A DNA stretch of 64,000 bases from Hyphomicrobiales bacterium. Lineage in GTDB: Bacteria > Pseudomonadota > Alphaproteobacteria > Rhizobiales > Rhizobiaceae. The notes under the pieces are model-generated. The model saw only the letters and a program-made list of their open reading frames with translations. It was not told the origin of the DNA and ran no database searches. Of the stretch, positions 37,234 through 46,156 are shown in pieces. The stretch spans positions 86,265 to 150,264 of the forward strand of contig UBXV01000019.1 in the NCBI GenBank assembly GCA_900469625.1. Reading direction: 5' to 3'. Each line of letters starts with the position of its first letter. The stretch's first letter is position 1. Both the position numbers and the translations under genes were made by a program.

Positions 37234-37271
37234 CGGCGGCACAAGGACATCCGGACCGAAACGACGCTTTC

Positions 37272-37286
37272 TTAACGGTATATTAA
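37272..37286. promoter_or_regulatory. CtrA-type box 1 upstream of rcdA
   Basis: TTAA-CGGTATA-TTAA is an exact TTAA-N7-TTAA site, the binding pattern of the cell-cycle regulator CtrA. It lies about 300 bases before rcdA and about 40 bases after the DUF1192 stop. Confidence 0.5.
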
Positions 37287-37383
37287 GCATTTTCCGCGAT
37301 AGTCTTCCTATCCGGAGCTTTCCGGACTCAGACAATTTCTCCGACTGGCGAATGGGTCTGATTTTTCTCCCTGTTTTACCTTG

Positions 37384-37410
37384 AGAGCCGCTTTCCGCGG
37401 CTCTTTTTTT
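37384..37410 (+). terminator. Terminator after the MFS-DUF1192 operon
   Basis: AGAGCCGC/GCGGCTCT stem with a five-base loop, then seven T's. Confidence 0.85.
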
Positions 37411-37445
37411 GTTTTGTCATAGGGTGCTGCAAAGAATTGTGGAGA

Positions 37446-37460
37446 TTAACCCTTTCTTAA
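37446..37460. promoter_or_regulatory. CtrA-type box 2 upstream of rcdA
   Basis: TTAA-CCCTTTC-TTAA is a second exact TTAA-N7-TTAA site, downstream of the terminator and 125 bases before rcdA, the better placed of the two for direct control. Confidence 0.6.
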
Positions 37461-37584
37461 GAATGCTCTTGCGCGAAATGCGCTATGGCATCATTCTTCA
37501 GCCATAGAGGCCGGCAAGGAAACTTTTCCCAAAGCCGCCCGTTACCCGACTGTCGTGATGCGTTTGAACCAGGGAAAACAGGTC

Positions 37585-38103
37585 ATGTCCGAACGAGGAT
37601 TGAATACCGTCAGTTTCGCGGGCCACGCGGCGGCGTCGGCGCAATTCAAGGCGCTCTATTCGGAAGGCATGGGTCTGGTCGAAGAAACGGCGAGCTATCT
37701 CGACGGCCCGGGCCGGCTGGCATCCAAGGTCCTGCCGCGCATGGCGTCGGTGCTCTACGCAGCGGAATCCATGCGCCTGACCACACGCCTGATGCAGATG
37801 GCATCCTGGCTCCTGCTGCAGCGCGCCGTCAACAACGGCGAAATGAGCCGCGACCAGGTGCTTTCGGAAAAGAGCAAGGTTCGCCTCGACAGCTTCAACG
37901 TCGACCGCGCCGCACCGGGCTGGAACGAACTGCCGGAAGCCTTCCGCGATCTGATCGAGCGCTCGCTGCGTCTGCAGAACCGCGTCGCCCTGCTCGACCG
38001 CGAGATCTACCGCCCGCAGGAAGCCTCGACCTTTGTTCCGGACAACCAGAACGGCGTCAAGGCACAGATCAAGCTGCTCCAGACGGCCTTCGGCACCAAC
38101 TGA
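37585..38103 (+). CDS. rcdA: RcdA, regulator of CtrA degradation (DUF1465)
   Basis: A 172-residue helical protein of the DUF1465 family, to which Caulobacter RcdA belongs. Marks: FKALYSEGMGLVEETASYLDGPGR, SVLYAAESMRLTTRLMQMASWLLLQRAV and RIDS-like KVRLDSF, RLQNRVALLDREIY. RcdA is an adaptor that, with CpdR and PopA, brings CtrA to the ClpXP protease at the cell pole. The ATG at 37585 (MSERGLNTV) is preferred over an upstream GTG/ATG pair because AGGGAAAACAGG precedes it. Two CtrA-type boxes upstream suggest that its own substrate controls it. Confidence 0.85.
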   Translation: MSERGLNTVSFAGHAAASAQFKALYSEGMGLVEETASYLDGPGRLASKVLPRMASVLYAAESMRLTTRLMQMASWLLLQRAVNNGEMSRDQVLSEKSKVRLDSFNVDRAAPGWNELPEAFRDLIERSLRLQNRVALLDREIYRPQEASTFVPDNQNGVKAQIKLLQTAFGTN

Positions 38104-38142
38104 TTTTCAAGAGTATTCGGCAGTCCTCTGCCAGCGAAACGG

Positions 38143-38167
38143 ACCCGGCCCTCAAGCCGGGTTTTTT
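38143..38167 (+). terminator. Terminator after rcdA
   Basis: ACCCGGC/GCCGGGT stem, six-base loop, then six T's. Confidence 0.85.
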
Positions 38168-38242
38168 CATGCGCCGTTTCGGCGACCCACTTGCTCCCGG
38201 TTACAGGAGGGACCGTTGGGCGACAAATAAACGCAGAACAAC

Positions 38243-38266
38243 AAAAAGCCCGGCAGAGCCGGGCTT
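38243..38266 (-). terminator. Terminator of rpmE
   Basis: On the minus strand AAGCCCGGC-TCT-GCCGGGCTT followed by TTTG, 27 bases after the rpmE stop. Confidence 0.85.
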
Positions 38267-38292
38267 CGAAAACGCGCCAAGAGAGCGTGCGA

Positions 38293-38514
38293 TTAGAGGC
38301 CGAGGCCTTCGAAACGCTTCTTGAACTTGGAGACGCGGCCGCCGCGGTCCATGAGCTGCTGGTTGCCGCCGGTCCAGGCCGGGTGCGACTTCGGGTCGAT
38401 TTCCAGGTTCATGGTGGCGCCTTCAGAACCCCAGGTCGAGCGGGTTTCGTACTCGGTGCCGTCAGTCATGACCACCTTGATCAGGTGATAGTCGGGATGG
38501 ATATCTGCCTTCAT
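38293..38514 (-). CDS. rpmE: 50S ribosomal protein L31
   Basis: A 73-residue L31: [28 protein letters not shown], then [35 protein letters not shown]. The CxxC zinc motif of E. coli L31 is absent; there is no cysteine at all, so this is the zinc-independent form usual in alphaproteobacteria. Single-gene unit with its own terminator. Confidence 0.96.
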   Translation of the reverse strand: MKADIHPDYHLIKVVMTDGTEYETRSTWGSEGATMNLEIDPKSHPAWTGGNQQLMDRGGRVSKFKKRFEGLGL

Positions 38515-38723
38515 AATGATCTTCCTAGAGTTCCAGGGTCCAATTGTCGCAAGGCATTGCGACTTCGAGACCGAACACGTAAATGAAGCCGCAGACCGCC
38601 AGATGGGCCACGGCTTCCCAATTCGATGCCGTGCCTATACATGAAGGTCTGCGGGATAACAAGTGCCGCGCGGAAGACTCATGGGCAAACCCGCCCCCTC
38701 CGTGATTGGCGAACGGGGGTCAT

Positions 38724-40526
38724 GTGTCCGAACGAGAAAACCAGTCGCCAGCGCGCAAATCCATTCGCCCTCTCGCCACGCTGATACCCTACCTCAAGCG
38801 CTATCGCTATCTGGTCATCGGCGCCGGGATTTCGCTCGTCGTTGCCGCGGTCACCACCCTGACGCTGCCGCTTGCCGTCAGGCGCATGGTCGATAACGGC
38901 TTTTCCAATTCCGACAGCGGTTTCATCAATACCTACTTCGCGATGCTGATGATGCTTGCCATCATTCTCGCTCTGGCAAGCGCGGCGCGCTACTACTTCG
39001 TCATCACCCTTGGCGAGCGCATTGTCGCCGATCTCAGGCGCAATGTCTTCAGGCACGTCACCCGCCTCTCCGCCTCGTTCTTCGACGTCAACCAGTCGGG
39101 CGAAATCGTCTCGCGCCTGACGGCAGACACGACGCAGCTCAAATCCGCCGTCGGCGCCACGGCTTCCGTCGCTCTGCGCAACCTGATCCTGTGTCTCGGC
39201 GCCATCGGCATGATGGTCTATACCAGCCCGAAGCTGTCGAGCCTGGTGCTGGCCGCCATCCCGGTCATCGTTTTCCCGCTGGTCGGCTTCGGCCGCTCGG
39301 TACGCCGCCGCTCGCGCCAGGCGCAGGACACGCTGGCGACGGCCTCGGCCTATGCCGGCGAGGCGATTGCCGCCTCGCGCACGGTCCAGGCCTTCAACAG
39401 CGAGGACATCGCGAACAATCGCTTCGGCTCGGCCGTCGAGGACGCCTTCGGCGCGGCCCGCTCGGCGATCAAGGCGCGCTCCATGCTGACGGCCTTCGCC
39501 ATCACCATGGTGTTCGGCAGCGTCGTCGCAGTTCTTTGGTTCGGCGCGCGCGATGTGCTCGCGGGCAATCTGTCGGCCGGAACGCTCAGCCAGTTCCTGC
39601 TCTATTCGGTCTTTGCCGCCGGCAGCCTCGGCTCGCTGTCCGAAGTGTGGGGCGAACTCTCGCAGGCTGCCGGCGCCGCCGAGCGGTTGAACGAACTGTT
39701 GAGTGAGGTTCCCGACATCAAGGCGCCGGAAAACCCTGTTGCCATGCCGCAGCCGGCGCTCGGCGCCATCAGCTTCGACAATGTCTATTTCGCCTATCCC
39801 GCACGCCCCGATTACAAGAGCCTCAACGGCCTGAGCCTGGCGGTCAAACCAGGTGAAACCGTCGCCATCGTCGGCCCGTCGGGCGCCGGCAAGAGCACCG
39901 TCTTTTCAATGCTGCTACGGTTCTACGATCCGACGAAGGGCACCGTCACCGTCGATGGCGTCGATATCCGCAGCGCCGACCCCAAGGAACTGCGCGACCG
40001 CCTGGCGATCGTGCCGCAGGACGTGACCATCTTCGCCTCCTCCGTTCACGACAACATCGCCTTCGGCCTGCCCGGTGCGAGCCGCGAGGCGGTGCGCGCC
40101 GCGGCCATCGCCGCCCAGGCCGACGAGTTCATCGGCCGGATGGAAAGCGGCTACGACACGCTGGTCGGCGAGCGCGGCATCACGCTTTCCGGTGGCCAGC
40201 GCCAGCGCATCGCGATTGCACGCGCCATCCTGCGCAACGCGCCGATCCTGCTGCTCGACGAAGCCACCTCGGCGCTCGACGCCGAAAGCGAAACCCTGGT
40301 GCAGAAGGCACTCGAAGGCCTGCTGCACGAGCGCACCACCCTTGTCATCGCCCACCGGCTCGCAACCGTACTGAAGGCCGATCGCATCCTCGTCATGGAA
40401 CATGGCCGCATCGTCGAAGAGGGCACCCATGCCTCGCTGATCCGCAAGGACGGGCTCTATGCCAAGCTCGCCCGGCTGCAGTTCAACCACGGCGCCGAGG
40501 AACTGTTCCTGAAGACGGTCAAGTAA
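38724..40526 (+). CDS. ABC exporter, fused permease and ATPase (MsbA/BmrA type)
   Basis: A 600-residue half-transporter. Six membrane helices (about residues 25-300) are followed by an ATPase domain: Walker A GPSGAGKST, Q-loop VPQDV, signature LSGGQRQRIAIARA, Walker B LLLDEATSALD and H-loop IAHRL. I take the GTG at 38724 (VSERENQ), with GGGGG just before it; a TTG at 38706 has no ribosome site. Probably a homodimer exporting lipid or drug; substrate unknown. Confidence 0.92.
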   Translation: MSERENQSPARKSIRPLATLIPYLKRYRYLVIGAGISLVVAAVTTLTLPLAVRRMVDNGFSNSDSGFINTYFAMLMMLAIILALASAARYYFVITLGERIVADLRRNVFRHVTRLSASFFDVNQSGEIVSRLTADTTQLKSAVGATASVALRNLILCLGAIGMMVYTSPKLSSLVLAAIPVIVFPLVGFGRSVRRRSRQAQDTLATASAYAGEAIAASRTVQAFNSEDIANNRFGSAVEDAFGAARSAIKARSMLTAFAITMVFGSVVAVLWFGARDVLAGNLSAGTLSQFLLYSVFAAGSLGSLSEVWGELSQAAGAAERLNELLSEVPDIKAPENPVAMPQPALGAISFDNVYFAYPARPDYKSLNGLSLAVKPGETVAIVGPSGAGKSTVFSMLLRFYDPTKGTVTVDGVDIRSADPKELRDRLAIVPQDVTIFASSVHDNIAFGLPGASREAVRAAAIAAQADEFIGRMESGYDTLVGERGITLSGGQRQRIAIARAILRNAPILLLDEATSALDAESETLVQKALEGLLHERTTLVIAHRLATVLKADRILVMEHGRIVEEGTHASLIRKDGLYAKLARLQFNHGAEELFLKTVK

Positions 40527-40581
40527 TACAAACACGACGATAGTCGCATGCCGGCATGCCCCGCATGCCATTGCAGCTCAA

Positions 40582-40616
40582 AAGCCGGACCCTATTCTAT
40601 AGGTGCCGGCTTTTTT
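40582..40616 (+). terminator. Terminator after the ABC exporter
   Basis: AAGCCGG/CCGGCTT stem extended inside by ACC-CTAT/ATAG-GT, followed by TTTTTT. Confidence 0.85.
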
Positions 40617-40658
40617 CGGCCACCACGACAGACGTGGACTGTTCAGGGAGGAACATTG

Positions 40659-41651
40659 ATGACGTTTTCGAACTTGACCCGACGCGCAGCAATTGCACTC
40701 GGCTTCACCGCACTCACCATCTTCGGCTCCGGCATCCAGGCAAACGCCCAGGGCTTTCCGGATCGCGCCGTCACCCTCGTCGTTCCCTTTGCCGCCGGCG
40801 GCTCGACCGACGTGGTGGCGCGCATCGTCGCACAGAAGATGTCGGAGGATCTGGGCCAGCAGGTCATCGTCCAGAACGTCGCCGGCGCCGGTGGCAACCT
40901 CGGTGCCGACAATGTCGCGCGCGCCGACCCGGATGGCTACACCATCCTGATGGGCACGGTCGCGACCCACGCCCTCAACCCGCTGATCCTCAAGACCAAG
41001 CCCTATGACCCGGAGAAAGATTTCGCGCCGATCTCGCTTCTGGTCGTCGTGCCGAACGTGCTGGTGGTCAACCCGGCGCTGCCGGCCAAGACGGTCGAGG
41101 AACTGCTGGCGCTCCTGAAGGCAAAGCCCGACGAATATGCCTATGCATCGTCCGGCAACGGCACGCCGCTGCATCTGTCCGGCGAACTCTTCAAGAAGAT
41201 GGCCGGCGTCAACATGCAGCATATCCCCTACAAGGGGGCCGGCCCGGCGCTGAACGACGTCATCGGCAATCAGGTCCCGATCATGTTCGACAACCTGCCG
41301 TCCTCCTCCGGCCACATCAAGGCCGGCACCTTGCGGGCGCTGGCGGTGACGACGGCCGAACGCGCGCCGTCCTTCCCCGATGTCCCAACCGTCGCCGAAG
41401 CCGGTATTCCGGGCTATGAAACCTACACCTGGAACGCGTTGTTTGCCCCGGCCAACACGCCCGAGCCGGTTGTCGCCCGCCTCAACGAGGCCGCCAACAA
41501 GGCGCTTGCCGACCCGGCCGTGGTCGAGCGCATGAAGGAGTTCAGCGCCACCATCGTCGGCTCGACACCCGCGGAACTCGGCGCCCACGTGAAGGCGGAA
41601 CTGGCGAAATGGACGCCTGTCGTTCGCGACGCCAACATCCAGATGGATTGA
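40659..41651 (+). CDS. Tripartite tricarboxylate transporter binding protein (TctC/Bug family)
   Basis: A 330-residue exported binding protein. It has a signal peptide (RRAAIALGFTALTIFGSGIQANAQ; the RR may allow Tat) and the Bug-family body: RAVTLVVPFAAGGSTDVVARIVAQKM, GAGGNLGADNVARADPDGYTILMGT, KDFAPISLLVVVPNVLVVNP and HIPYKGAGPALNDVIGNQVPIMFDNL. AGGGAGG precedes the ATG. No TctA or TctB membrane gene is nearby, so it is an orphan binding protein. Confidence 0.9.
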   Translation: MTFSNLTRRAAIALGFTALTIFGSGIQANAQGFPDRAVTLVVPFAAGGSTDVVARIVAQKMSEDLGQQVIVQNVAGAGGNLGADNVARADPDGYTILMGTVATHALNPLILKTKPYDPEKDFAPISLLVVVPNVLVVNPALPAKTVEELLALLKAKPDEYAYASSGNGTPLHLSGELFKKMAGVNMQHIPYKGAGPALNDVIGNQVPIMFDNLPSSSGHIKAGTLRALAVTTAERAPSFPDVPTVAEAGIPGYETYTWNALFAPANTPEPVVARLNEAANKALADPAVVERMKEFSATIVGSTPAELGAHVKAELAKWTPVVRDANIQMD

Positions 41652-41682
41652 TCGCGGTTATAGGACCGGATCGGCGGATCGG

Positions 41683-41730
41683 CCCCTCATCCGGCTGCCG
41701 CCACCTTCTCCCCGCTCGGCGGGGAGAAGG
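41683..41730. repeat. RIME-like intergenic repeat, left half
   Basis: CCCCTCATCCGGCTGCCG followed by the perfect stem CCTTCTCCCCGC-TCG-GCGGGGAGAAGG. This wording recurs in rhizobial intergenic mosaic elements (RIME). Confidence 0.65.
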
Positions 41731-41924
41731 GAACCGGAGCGACGTCTCGCCAAGCTCTTCAGCATCCTTCGTGCGAATGTCTGAACGCACAGCGCTCTAG
41801 CGTTCGCATCCGGCACGGTGCCAAAGACACGCTGTGCACCCTTGGCGGTCTCGACCAATAATCGCTTCGCACTCGCCCTGGAAATCCTGGCTACGACAAG
41901 TGTCGGGCCGGCAGTTACATTCGT

Positions 41925-41963
41925 CCCCTCTCCACGCATGCGGGGAGAGGGTTAGGGTGAGGG
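41925..41963. repeat. RIME-like intergenic repeat, right half
   Basis: CCCTCTCC...GGGGAGAGGG stem then TTAGGGTGAGGGC, the usual outward-facing end of the same element class. About 190 bases of unrelated sequence separate the two halves, and no gene lies between. Confidence 0.65.
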
Positions 41964-42000
41964 CCCACGCCACCGGGCAACAATGCTCGGGCGGCTCCGC

Positions 42001-43650
42001 TCAAACCGTCCCCCCGGCACCCCGCCCGGCCACCCGGCCGGAATAGATGCAGCCGCCGAGAAACGTGCCTTCCAGCGCATTGTAGCCGTGCATGCCGCCG
42101 CCGCCGAAGCCGGCCACTTCCCCCGCAGCATAAAGCCCCGGCACCGGCTCGCCCGATTGTTCCAGCACCTGGCCCGACAGGTTGGTCTGCAGCCCGCCCA
42201 GCGTCTTGCGTGTCAGGATGTGCAGACGCACCGCAATCAGCGGTCCGGCCTTGGGATCGAGCAGGCGGTGCGGCTTGGCCGTCCGCAGCAGCCGGTCTCC
42301 GCGGTAGGATCGCGCCCCGCGGATCGCCGTGACCTGCGCATCCTTGGAGAACGGGTTGGCGATCTCGCGGTCGCGCGCCTCGATCTGGTCGCGCAGGTGA
42401 TCGAGCGAAAGCCGGTTCTCGCCGGTCAGGGCATTCATCGCCGGCACGAGATCGTCGAGCCGGTCGCGAACCAGAAAGTCCTCTCCCTTGTCCATGAACG
42501 CCTGAACAGGTCCGGGCGGGTTCTTGCCCAGCCGCTTGAGCAGGAGCGAGATGTTCTTGCCGGTCAGATCCGGGTTCTGCTCTGAACCGGAGAGCGCGAA
42601 CTCCTTCTTGATGATCGCCCGCGTCAGGATGAACCAGCTGTAGTCGTGGCCGCTGTCGCGGATGGCCTTGAGCGTGCCGAGCGTGTCGAAGCCGGGCATG
42701 GCCGGCGCCGAAAAACGGTTACCGTCGGCATCGCACCAGAACGACGACGGACCCGGCAGGATGCGAATGCCATGGTCCGGCCAGATCGGGTCGAAATTCC
42801 GAAGCCCCTCGGTATAGTGCCACATGCGATCGGCGTTTATCACAGCGCCGCGGGCGCGGCCGGCGATTTCCAGCATGCGGCCGTCGACATGGTGCGGCAC
42901 GCCACAGACCATCGTCGCCGGCGGTTGGCCGAGCCGCTTGCGCGGCCAGTTGCGCCGCACCAGCTCATGGTTGCCGCCGATGCCGCCAGACGTGACGATG
43001 ACGGCGCCCGCCGATATCTCGAAATCACCGTCCACGTCACGCGTGCTGCGTTCGCCCCGGCCGACCGGATCGGCTTTCAGCACGGCCCCGCGCGCACCGG
43101 TGACCGCGCCGTCCGTCACCACCAGTTCGTCGACCCGATGGCGGAAGCGAAAACGGACCAGACCGCGACTTTCCGCCTCCCGCGTCAACCGCACGAACGG
43201 CTCGATGACGGCGGGGCCGGTGCCCCAGGTCACGTGGAAGCGCGGTACCGAATTGCCGTGTCCATGCGCAAGGCCGCCGCCGCGTTCGGCCCAGCCCACG
43301 ACAGGGAACCAGCGCATGCCGAGCGAATGCAGCCAGCTGCGCTTTTCACCGGCAGCGAAATCGAGATAGGCATCTGCCCACAAACGCGGCCAGTGATCCT
43401 CCGGGCGGTCGAACTGAGACGACCCCATCCAGTCCTGGCGAGCAAGTTCCCGGCTGTCCCTGATACCCATGCGGCGCTGCTCGAGACTGTCGACGAAGAA
43501 CAGGCCGCCAAGCGACCAGAAGGCCTGGCCCCCGAGGCTCTGCTCCCCCTCCTGGTCGAGAACGATCACCTTGCGACCGAGAGCCGCCGCTTCGGATGCC
43601 GCCACAAGTCCGGCCAACCCGGCACCGACCACCAGTACGTCACAATCCAT
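42001..43650 (-). CDS. FAD-binding dehydrogenase (fumarate reductase/KstD-like flavoprotein)
   Basis: A 549-residue flavoprotein. The FAD site is MDCDVLVVGAGLAGLVAASEAAALGRKVIVLDQE, read as adjacent segments; further marks are QAFWSLGGLFFVDS, VIVTSGGIGGNHELVRRNWP and the C-terminal PGLYAAGEVAGFGGGGMHGYNALEGTFLGGCIYSGR. It belongs to the FAD_binding_2 group with 3-ketosteroid dehydrogenases. Substrate unknown. It stands alone, ending 38 bases from the RIME-like repeat. Confidence 0.87.
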   Translation of the reverse strand: MDCDVLVVGAGLAGLVAASEAAALGRKVIVLDQEGEQSLGGQAFWSLGGLFFVDSLEQRRMGIRDSRELARQDWMGSSQFDRPEDHWPRLWADAYLDFAAGEKRSWLHSLGMRWFPVVGWAERGGGLAHGHGNSVPRFHVTWGTGPAVIEPFVRLTREAESRGLVRFRFRHRVDELVVTDGAVTGARGAVLKADPVGRGERSTRDVDGDFEISAGAVIVTSGGIGGNHELVRRNWPRKRLGQPPATMVCGVPHHVDGRMLEIAGRARGAVINADRMWHYTEGLRNFDPIWPDHGIRILPGPSSFWCDADGNRFSAPAMPGFDTLGTLKAIRDSGHDYSWFILTRAIIKKEFALSGSEQNPDLTGKNISLLLKRLGKNPPGPVQAFMDKGEDFLVRDRLDDLVPAMNALTGENRLSLDHLRDQIEARDREIANPFSKDAQVTAIRGARSYRGDRLLRTAKPHRLLDPKAGPLIAVRLHILTRKTLGGLQTNLSGQVLEQSGEPVPGLYAAGEVAGFGGGGMHGYNALEGTFLGGCIYSGRVAGRGAGGTV

Positions 43651-43830
43651 CCAAGGTGCCTCCCCGCATCCTCAGGAGATGCGAGCCCGCGCGTTCATCC
43701 TCGGGGACATCAGCCCTCTCCGGCATCCACGAGGACGCAGGCTTCGCACATCCCTCGACGCCAAGTGTTACGCGCACGTCAAGGTCAATTCAAGTGCAAT
43801 GGCGCGCCGGCTCGGCGTCGCCTGCCGACC

Positions 43831-44862
43831 CTATTTCTCGGTCAGCTTCAGTTCGATGCGGCGGTTCTGCGATCGCGCCTCGACGCTGTCACCCGAAGCG
43901 ATTGGCTGATACTCGCCGAAACCGGCTGCAACCAGCCGGTCGGCCGGCACGCCCTTCGAGATCAGGAACTTGACGACGGATGTGGCACGCGCTGACGAGA
44001 GCTCCCAGTTGTCGGCATATCGGCCGGTGCCGGAAAGCTGGACGTTGTCCGTGTGCCCGTCGACGCGCAGCACCCAATTGATCTCGGCCGGGATTTCCTT
44101 GGCGAGATCGAGCAGCGCCGTGGCGAGCTTGGCCATTTCGACCTGGCCTTCGGGATTGAGTTCGTTGCCGCCAGAGGGGAAAAGAACCTCGGACTGGAAG
44201 ACGAAGCGGTCGCCGACGATGCGGATGTTTTCGCGATCGGACAGGATTTCACGCAACCGCCCGAAAAAATCGGAGCGATAGCGGTTCAGCTCCTGAACCC
44301 GCTGCGCCAGCGCGACGTTCAGTCGGCGGCCGAGATCGGCGATCTTGGTCTGTGAGGACGCGTCCTTGGCTTCGGAGGCCTGCAGGGCCTCTTCGATCGC
44401 CGCGATCTGGCTGCGCAACGCAGCAATCTGCTGGTTGAGAAGCTCGATCTGGCTCATGGCCCGCGCGCTGGTCTGGCGCTCGGCGTCGAGCTCGGCACCA
44501 ACGCGTCCGAGCTTCTCGCTGGCGGCATCGGCGCTGCCGGCGCCCTTGTCGAGCAAGGCCTGGAGGCGGGATCGTTCGCCTTCGGACTGGGAGAGGGACG
44601 CCTGCAGGTTGGCGAGCGAATCCTCAAGATCCTGCTTGCCGCTCTTTTCAAGTGCAAGCAGTTGCGTCAGCTCGTTGATCTGGCTGTTCAGCCGCGTCAG
44701 CACCTCGTCCTTGCCACTGATCTCGCGGCTGAGCAGGAATTGCGCCAGCACGAAGACGCTGAGCAGGAACATGATCGACAGGAGCAGCGTCGACAGCGCG
44801 TCGACGAAGCCGGGCCAGTAATCGATCGTGCGCTGTGTGCGGCCTTTACGGGCAAGCGCCAT
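43831..44862 (-). CDS. MotB-like peptidoglycan-binding motor subunit
   Basis: A 343-residue OmpA-domain protein. One N-terminal helix has the MotB-type proton Asp: YWPGFVDALSTLLLSIMFLLSVFVL. A long coiled coil (about residues 50-195) follows, then an OmpA/MotB domain (about 215-343): VLRVDGHTDNVQLSG, NWELSSARATSVVKFLISKG and SQNRRIELKL. It should bind peptidoglycan outside the membrane and pair with the MotA/ExbB-like protein three bases upstream. It is not flagellar MotB (no flagellar genes nearby, longer coiled coil). Cellular role unknown. Confidence 0.85.
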   Translation of the reverse strand: MALARKGRTQRTIDYWPGFVDALSTLLLSIMFLLSVFVLAQFLLSREISGKDEVLTRLNSQINELTQLLALEKSGKQDLEDSLANLQASLSQSEGERSRLQALLDKGAGSADAASEKLGRVGAELDAERQTSARAMSQIELLNQQIAALRSQIAAIEEALQASEAKDASSQTKIADLGRRLNVALAQRVQELNRYRSDFFGRLREILSDRENIRIVGDRFVFQSEVLFPSGGNELNPEGQVEMAKLATALLDLAKEIPAEINWVLRVDGHTDNVQLSGTGRYADNWELSSARATSVVKFLISKGVPADRLVAAGFGEYQPIASGDSVEARSQNRRIELKLTEK

Positions 44863-44865
44863 GGA

Positions 44866-45969
44866 TCATTCCCCTCCGGTGTCGTCCGCATGGCTGAGCT
44901 TGGCCTGCGATCCGGATTTTTCACCGTTGACGGCGATACGCTCGGAGTGACCGATGCGGGTGGTCAGCTTGTCCAGCGTCTTGCGCATGGCCTTGGCCTC
45001 TTCCTGCTGCGCCTCGATCCAGTCGCGCAGCATCTGCTGCTCGCCTCGCATGTTCTTGACCAGCCCCTGAATGCCCTCGGCAAGGCTCGCCATTGCCGCG
45101 GTCGTGCGCTGGTTGGATCCGCCCTCGTGGTTGAGACGGACGAGCTGGTCGGTCAGCCGCTTCAGCTCCTCGACCGGAGCGCCAGTCGGCAGGCCACCGT
45201 CCACCGACAGTTCCGAACCGACGTCGGTCACGGAGGACAGCCAGTTCTCAAGCTCGGTGTAGAAACGGTTCTGCGCCCGGCCCGCCTGCAGGTCGAGGAA
45301 GCCCAGGATCAGCGAGCCGGCAAGGCCGAAGAGCGAGGTCGAAAACGCCGTGCCCATGCCGGTCAGCGGCGCCGACAGCCCCGTCTTCAGAGCGCCGAGC
45401 ACGTCCTCGGTGCTGCCGGACCCGGCATCCAGCGACTGGATGACGGTATTGATCGAGCCGATGGTGCCGAGCAGGCCCCAGAAGGTGCCAAGCAGGCCGA
45501 GGAAGACCAGCAGGCCGGTGAGATAACGTGTTGTGTCACGCGATTCATCGAGCCGCGTCGCGATCGAGTCCAGGATCGAGCGAAGCGCCGTCGTCGAGAT
45601 CGCCGTCTGGCGACCGCCGATCAGCGCGCGCATCGGCGCCAAAAGTACCGGATCGCGCCCGACCTTGTCGGCGCTGCCGGCAGCACGGAAGGAGTTGAAC
45701 CAGCGGACTTCAGGACGAAGCCCGAGCACATGGTTGAACGCCAGGAGGATGCCGATCAGCAGCACCCCGAGGATCAGGCCGTTGAGGCCCGGATTGGCAA
45801 GGAAAGCATTGTGCGCCTGCCGAAAGAGGATCGCGCCGACGAAACCGACGATGATCAGGAAGATCACCATGGTCCAGAAGAAATGCATGGGGCTCGAAAG
45901 CTTATGCGGGTTGTAATCTGCGTCCACGCCTTCCCGACCGTCCCACCCGGACAGATGCAGTTTCGTCAT
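44866..45969 (-). CDS. MotA/TolQ/ExbB-like proton channel subunit
   Basis: A 367-residue membrane protein from the ATG at 45969 (MTKLHLSG). Four helices: about residues 30-50, 63-83, 147-170 and 197-222. The last two carry the family signature LLGTFWGLLGTIGSINTV and LTGMGTAFSTSLFGLAGSLILGF. A cytoplasmic tail of ~130 residues rich in helical charged sequence follows. It forms an operon with the MotB-like gene, three bases apart. The pair should be a 5:2 proton-driven rotary or force unit, as in MotAB, ExbBD and ZorAB, but its effector is not evident. Confidence 0.85.
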   Translation of the reverse strand: MTKLHLSGWDGREGVDADYNPHKLSSPMHFFWTMVIFLIIVGFVGAILFRQAHNAFLANPGLNGLILGVLLIGILLAFNHVLGLRPEVRWFNSFRAAGSADKVGRDPVLLAPMRALIGGRQTAISTTALRSILDSIATRLDESRDTTRYLTGLLVFLGLLGTFWGLLGTIGSINTVIQSLDAGSGSTEDVLGALKTGLSAPLTGMGTAFSTSLFGLAGSLILGFLDLQAGRAQNRFYTELENWLSSVTDVGSELSVDGGLPTGAPVEELKRLTDQLVRLNHEGGSNQRTTAAMASLAEGIQGLVKNMRGEQQMLRDWIEAQQEEAKAMRKTLDKLTTRIGHSERIAVNGEKSGSQAKLSHADDTGGE

Positions 45970-46156
45970 GGGTATACCATTCTCCCGGTTGCAAATGGCG
46001 GAACGGTGCCGCGACGCGTCGGAGCCTACTGCATAATTCCTCAAATCGGAATCGATTTAAGGAGAAAGTTGTGCCGTGGCTTCGGTGCGCCGGACCATCC
46101 ACAGCGCATCCCTTGCGAGGTGTCGCGCTGTAGGCGAACTTTGTGCCGAATTGAAG

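Noticed and set aside
35718..37250. A 510-codon minus-strand open frame opposite the MFS permease
   Set aside because: Shadow frame rich in Asp, Glu, Arg and Gln, opposite a protein with clear MFS motifs.
40546..40559. GCATGCCGGCATGC palindrome after the ABC exporter
   Set aside because: It lies just before a convincing terminator with no gene start near enough to control; probably chance or part of the 3' end.
43831..45969. Zorya defence system
   Set aside because: The motor pair looks ZorAB-like, but no ZorC, ZorD or ZorE gene follows; the neighbours are suhB and a flavoprotein, so a defence island is not supported.
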